A stretch of DNA of 64,000 nt from Flagellimonas amphidinii (lineage in GTDB: Bacteria > Bacteroidota > Bacteroidia > Flavobacteriales > Flavobacteriaceae), in the NCBI RefSeq assembly GCF_013090115.1, contig NZ_JABFNN010000030.1, forward strand, positions 186,001 to 250,000. Reading direction: 5' to 3'. The notes under the pieces were generated by a model, which searched no databases, was not told where the DNA came from, and saw only the letters and a program-made list of their open reading frames with translations. Every line of letters starts with the position of its first letter. Positions within the stretch are counted from its first letter, which is position 1. Made by a program: the position numbers and the translations under genes. This document shows, in pieces, positions 61,320 to 64,000 of the stretch.

Positions 61320-62141
61320 CTAAAATTTTAATTCGCGATATTTTTTTGGACTCAACCCCTTGACTTCCTTAAACTGTTTGTAAAAATTCATGATCGTGGT
61401 ATATCCGCAATCCAGCGACACCTGCAAAATGGTCTTTGAGGTACTTTTTAGAAGTTTACAGGCATAGGCAATACGCACTTGTTTTACAACCTCAAAAACA
61501 GTCTTCCCGGTCTTTGCCTTAAAAAATCTACAGAAAGAGCCTGGGGCCAGATGTACCAAATCTGATAGTTCCTCAAGCTTGATGTTCAAATGGAAATTCT
61601 TGAAAATGTACTTATAGACCTCATTGATCCTGATCAGGTCAGAGTTGGAGCTATGCTCTATGTAACCAGCACTTGATAGATATTTTTTTTCCTCGATCTC
61701 TGTCATATACTTCAGAAGCTTAAATAATTGGCATATTTTTTCAATACCGTCCTCTTCCAATAATTTCTGGAACTCCAACTCAATCTTTTCTCTTTCCTTA
61801 ACCACAAATTGGATTCCCCGGGATGCCTGTTTAAACAAATGTAAGACCGGGCTCATCTCAACCATTCCCATAAGTCCGTCACTAACAAAATTCTCGGAAA
61901 ATTTGATCACCACATTAATGGCGTTGTCCAAACACTGATCCCCATTGGCCTCCCATGAATGGGGAATATTAGGCCCCAAAAGAACTAGATCCCCTTCCTG
62001 GTATCCAGAAAAATAATCCCCTACAAACCTCTTACCCCACCCTTTTTTAACATAATTCAGTTCATAATTGACATGGGAATGTATTTTGGAATATCCAGGC
62101 TCAACATTGGATTCAAATATTATAAATGTATCTCTTTCCAA
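61320..62141 (-). CDS. AraC family transcriptional regulator with cupin sensor
   Basis: The 273-residue protein has an N-terminal cupin-like sensor (residues about 10-100; GYSKIHSHVNYELNYVKKG, GDLVLLGPNIPHSWE) and a C-terminal double HTH (about 170-273; LSDLVHLAPGSFCRFFKAKTGKTVFEVVKQVRIAYACKLL; ILQVSLDCGYTTIMNFYKQFKEVKGLSPKKYRE). The apparent start is TTG at 62141; no in-frame ATG lies upstream before a stop. It is divergent from susC and so is likely a direct regulator of it. Confidence 0.9.
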   Translation of the reverse strand: MERDTFIIFESNVEPGYSKIHSHVNYELNYVKKGWGKRFVGDYFSGYQEGDLVLLGPNIPHSWEANGDQCLDNAINVVIKFSENFVSDGLMGMVEMSPVLHLFKQASRGIQFVVKEREKIELEFQKLLEEDGIEKICQLFKLLKYMTEIEEKKYLSSAGYIEHSSNSDLIRINEVYKYIFKNFHLNIKLEELSDLVHLAPGSFCRFFKAKTGKTVFEVVKQVRIAYACKLLKSTSKTILQVSLDCGYTTIMNFYKQFKEVKGLSPKKYRELKF

Positions 62142-62481
62142 TACTACACAAATTACATCATTATCAACTTATCGGTTATAAAGCACCTTCATGTTTAATT
62201 TACCAAAAACATTATTAAATTATTATCAAATAATCAATTATGTTAAAATAGTTTAATTTTATGAAAATATTCTTGAATTATTTCCTTTTTTTCCTTTCTA
62301 CATTTATCCTGTTCAATCCTAGTTAACATTTTGAATAGTAAGATAGAATTGTTTTGATATTCAATATTATAGGATTTCATCGCCATAATTCTACTTCCTT
62401 TTATAGTATTTATGGCATTTTACAAATTATTAGCTTAATCGTTTAAGCATATGAAAAATTAACCACTACAACAACAAATGT
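62142..62481. other. 340-bp AT-rich divergent control region between araC-type and susC-type genes
   Basis: No gene is seen. The region carries a LacI-like palindrome (62433-62448) and a TGTTCAATCC block at 62310-62319 that also occurs in the 45092 repeat array. No exact TAnnTTTG element was found on either strand in front of susC, so its promoter may depend on an activator. Confidence 0.5.
62433..62448. promoter_or_regulatory. candidate LacI-type operator in front of susC
   Basis: GCTTAATCGTTTAAGC has perfect 6-bp arms around TCGT and a central CG, like LacI/GalR operators. It ends 33 bp before the susC ATG, near where a promoter or leader is expected. The LacI gene lies 1.2 kb away. Confidence 0.55.
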
Positions 62482-64000
62482 ATGAAGACAACTATTTTAA
62501 AAGACCTCTCAGTGCGAAAAACACTAAAAATGGCATTGTACGCTTTGCCATTTTATTTAGTGATGACCACTGCTGCATTTGGTCAAAAAACAGTAACAGG
62601 TATCATAACTGATGCTTCCACTGCAGCGCCACTTCCCGGGGCAACAGTTTTGGTAAAAGGAACAACAAACGGTGTAACAACAGATTTTGACGGTAATTAT
62701 CAGATTACCGTGGATTCTGAAAGTGACATATTGATATTCAGCTATATAGGATATCAAGCCCAAGAACTATCCGTTGAAGGAAAATCAGAGATCAATGTCA
62801 ATCTGGCTGTTGGCACAAATAGTCTGGATGAGGTAGTAATCGTTGGGTACGGTAGCCAATCCAAAAGAAATATTACTGGTGCCATGTCATCGGTAGACGT
62901 GGAAAAAGTCAATCAGAGCTTGCCCAATGTCAATATTGCCCAATCACTCACAGGTGCTACGGGCGTTCAATTCATTGGAGATGGCCGACCTGGACAAAGT
63001 GGTGCGCTACTGATACGGGGACAGAGCTCTTTAAGTGGATCCAATGACCCTCTAATAGTGTTGGACGGTATCATATTCAATGGTGAATTAAACGATATTA
63101 ACCCCCAAGATATTAAAACCATAGATATCCTAAAAGATGCCAGTTCTACGGCAATTTATGGATCAAGGGCTGCCAACGGGGTTATCCTGATCACTTCCAA
63201 ATCAGGAAAAACTGCAAAGCCCAAAGTCAGTGTCAACTTATTTTCTGGTCTTTCCGACCCTACCAACACCATTCAATTGTTAAGTCCAGACAGGTATATT
63301 GAAAGGAGGCTTGAATGGAGAAGGCAAAGTGGTCTAGAGGCGGATCCCAATCAATTGTCCACGTATTTTTCCCCAACAGAAGCGGAGAACATTGCCAATG
63401 GGGTTTCTGTAGACCCCTTTGACTTAGCACTGCAACAAGGTTCCATCCATTCCGTAGATGCCAGTGTATCTGGAAGGACAGAGGGAACCAACTATTTTGC
63501 ATCAACCTCCTTTAGTGATAATAAAGGGTTGGTCATCAATGACAATGAAAAGCGTATAACTACTCGTGTCAATTTGGTTTTTGACCTTGCCAAATGGCTG
63601 GATGTTGGTGTAAATGCCATGTATTCCAGACGAGATCTATCCGGCCTCGGGGCCAGTCTTTTCGATGCTTATCGAAGTAGCCCTTATGGAACCTTCTACA
63701 ACGAGGATGGAAGCCCAACGCAATACTCCGTACCTTCTGAAAGAGCTGCAAGTAGCCCTTTATGGAACGATTATTTTACAAAGAACGATGAAATAAAAAA
63801 CAATCTTTTTAGCAACATATTTGCGGAATTGAGCACGCCCCTTTTTGGTGGGGAACTGTCTTATAGAATGAACTATTCCCCCAACATACGGTGGGAGCAT
63901 GAATACAACTATAGAAGGCAAGACCCCAACTCGGACAGTAATACTACGTATGCCAACAAATACAATCGAAACGATTTTGATTGGCTCCAAGAAAACATCG
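62482..64000 (+). CDS. SusC/RagA-type TonB-linked outer-membrane receptor, partial (right edge)
   Basis: The frame from the ATG at 62482 is open to the window end, giving 506 codons without a stop. A signal peptide (cleavage near AFGQ, residue 34) is followed by a carboxypeptidase-regulatory-like domain (GIITDASTAAPLPGATVLVKG), the TonB-box-like LDEVVIVGYG and the plug signature KDASSTAIYGSRAANGVILI. These define SusC/RagA. The receptor imports oligosaccharides together with a SusD partner, expected downstream beyond the edge. The start at 62478 is in another frame and is not used. Confidence 0.95.
   Translation, partial: MKTTILKDLSVRKTLKMALYALPFYLVMTTAAFGQKTVTGIITDASTAAPLPGATVLVKGTTNGVTTDFDGNYQITVDSESDILIFSYIGYQAQELSVEGKSEINVNLAVGTNSLDEVVIVGYGSQSKRNITGAMSSVDVEKVNQSLPNVNIAQSLTGATGVQFIGDGRPGQSGALLIRGQSSLSGSNDPLIVLDGIIFNGELNDINPQDIKTIDILKDASSTAIYGSRAANGVILITSKSGKTAKPKVSVNLFSGLSDPTNTIQLLSPDRYIERRLEWRRQSGLEADPNQLSTYFSPTEAENIANGVSVDPFDLALQQGSIHSVDASVSGRTEGTNYFASTSFSDNKGLVINDNEKRITTRVNLVFDLAKWLDVGVNAMYSRRDLSGLGASLFDAYRSSPYGTFYNEDGSPTQYSVPSERAASSPLWNDYFTKNDEIKNNLFSNIFAELSTPLFGGELSYRMNYSPNIRWEHEYNYRRQDPNSDSNTTYANKYNRNDFDWLQENI

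Noticed and set aside
62478-62601. Alternative start at 62478 in another frame before susC
   Set aside because: That frame departs from the SusC N-terminus at once; the ATG at 62482 gives a signal peptide and continuous SusC domains.

Overview
The window looks like chromosome from a marine or environmental member of the Flavobacteriaceae (phylum Bacteroidota). Supporting signs are low G+C, many genes with weak or absent Shine-Dalgarno sequences, several apparent TTG/GTG starts, promoters of the TTG-N17-20-TAnnTTTG type, a SusC/RagA-type TonB receptor at the right edge, and families that are almost diagnostic for the phylum (DUF3078, DUF6503, PiT with a PhoU-like tail, flavobacterial transmembrane HTH regulators). 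No genus can be fixed from the sequence alone. There is no rRNA operon, CRISPR array, prophage or transposase gene; one tRNA (Asn) is present.

Region 1 (1-10340) is a sugar-catabolism island: two GMC-type FAD oxidoreductases (one cut by the left edge), two xylose-isomerase-like TIM-barrel proteins, a Gfo/Idh/MocA dehydrogenase, two MFS permeases and two secreted DUF1080 proteins. This set matches the oxidation / 3-keto-glycoside cleavage route described in Bacteroidota. A DinB protein, an ASCH protein and a 137-bp MITE-like element sit inside it. Region 2 (10427-25647) is mostly housekeeping: yicC-gmk-nadD, a GH130-like protein, PiT phosphate transporter, dGTPase, dxs, tadA, a cold-shock protein, a CLC protein with an altered gate, and aspS.

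Region 3 (26001-35439) carries a TetR-TolC-MFP-RND efflux operon with a promoter-embedded candidate operator, an ECF sigma factor with a small membrane partner, and a polyprenyl synthase. Region 4 (35584-43267) carries lycopene cyclase, a sodium/solute symporter paired with a eukaryote-like myo-inositol oxygenase, and a metal-homeostasis block: TonB receptor, divergent DtxR-type repressor and ZIP transporter around a perfect palindrome lying between two recognisable promoters.

Region 5 (43295-48031) holds what I consider the least described unit. A transmembrane regulator (cytoplasmic HTH-like part, one TM helix, PKD-like and LamG-like exterior) is divergent from a secreted LamG-like/jelly-roll protein plus DoxX, with three phased 10-bp repeats between them. 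It is followed by a 77-residue protein that is 45% lysine. Region 6 (48128-59864) contains an S9 peptidase, small envelope proteins, a sigma / HEAT-repeat anti-sigma-like / DUF4097 operon, feoA-feoB plus a 49-residue Cys-rich partner, SCO and RseP. Region 7 (59882-64000) has tRNA-Asn, then LacI and AraC regulators facing a SusC gene that runs off the right edge, presumably the start of a polysaccharide-utilisation locus.
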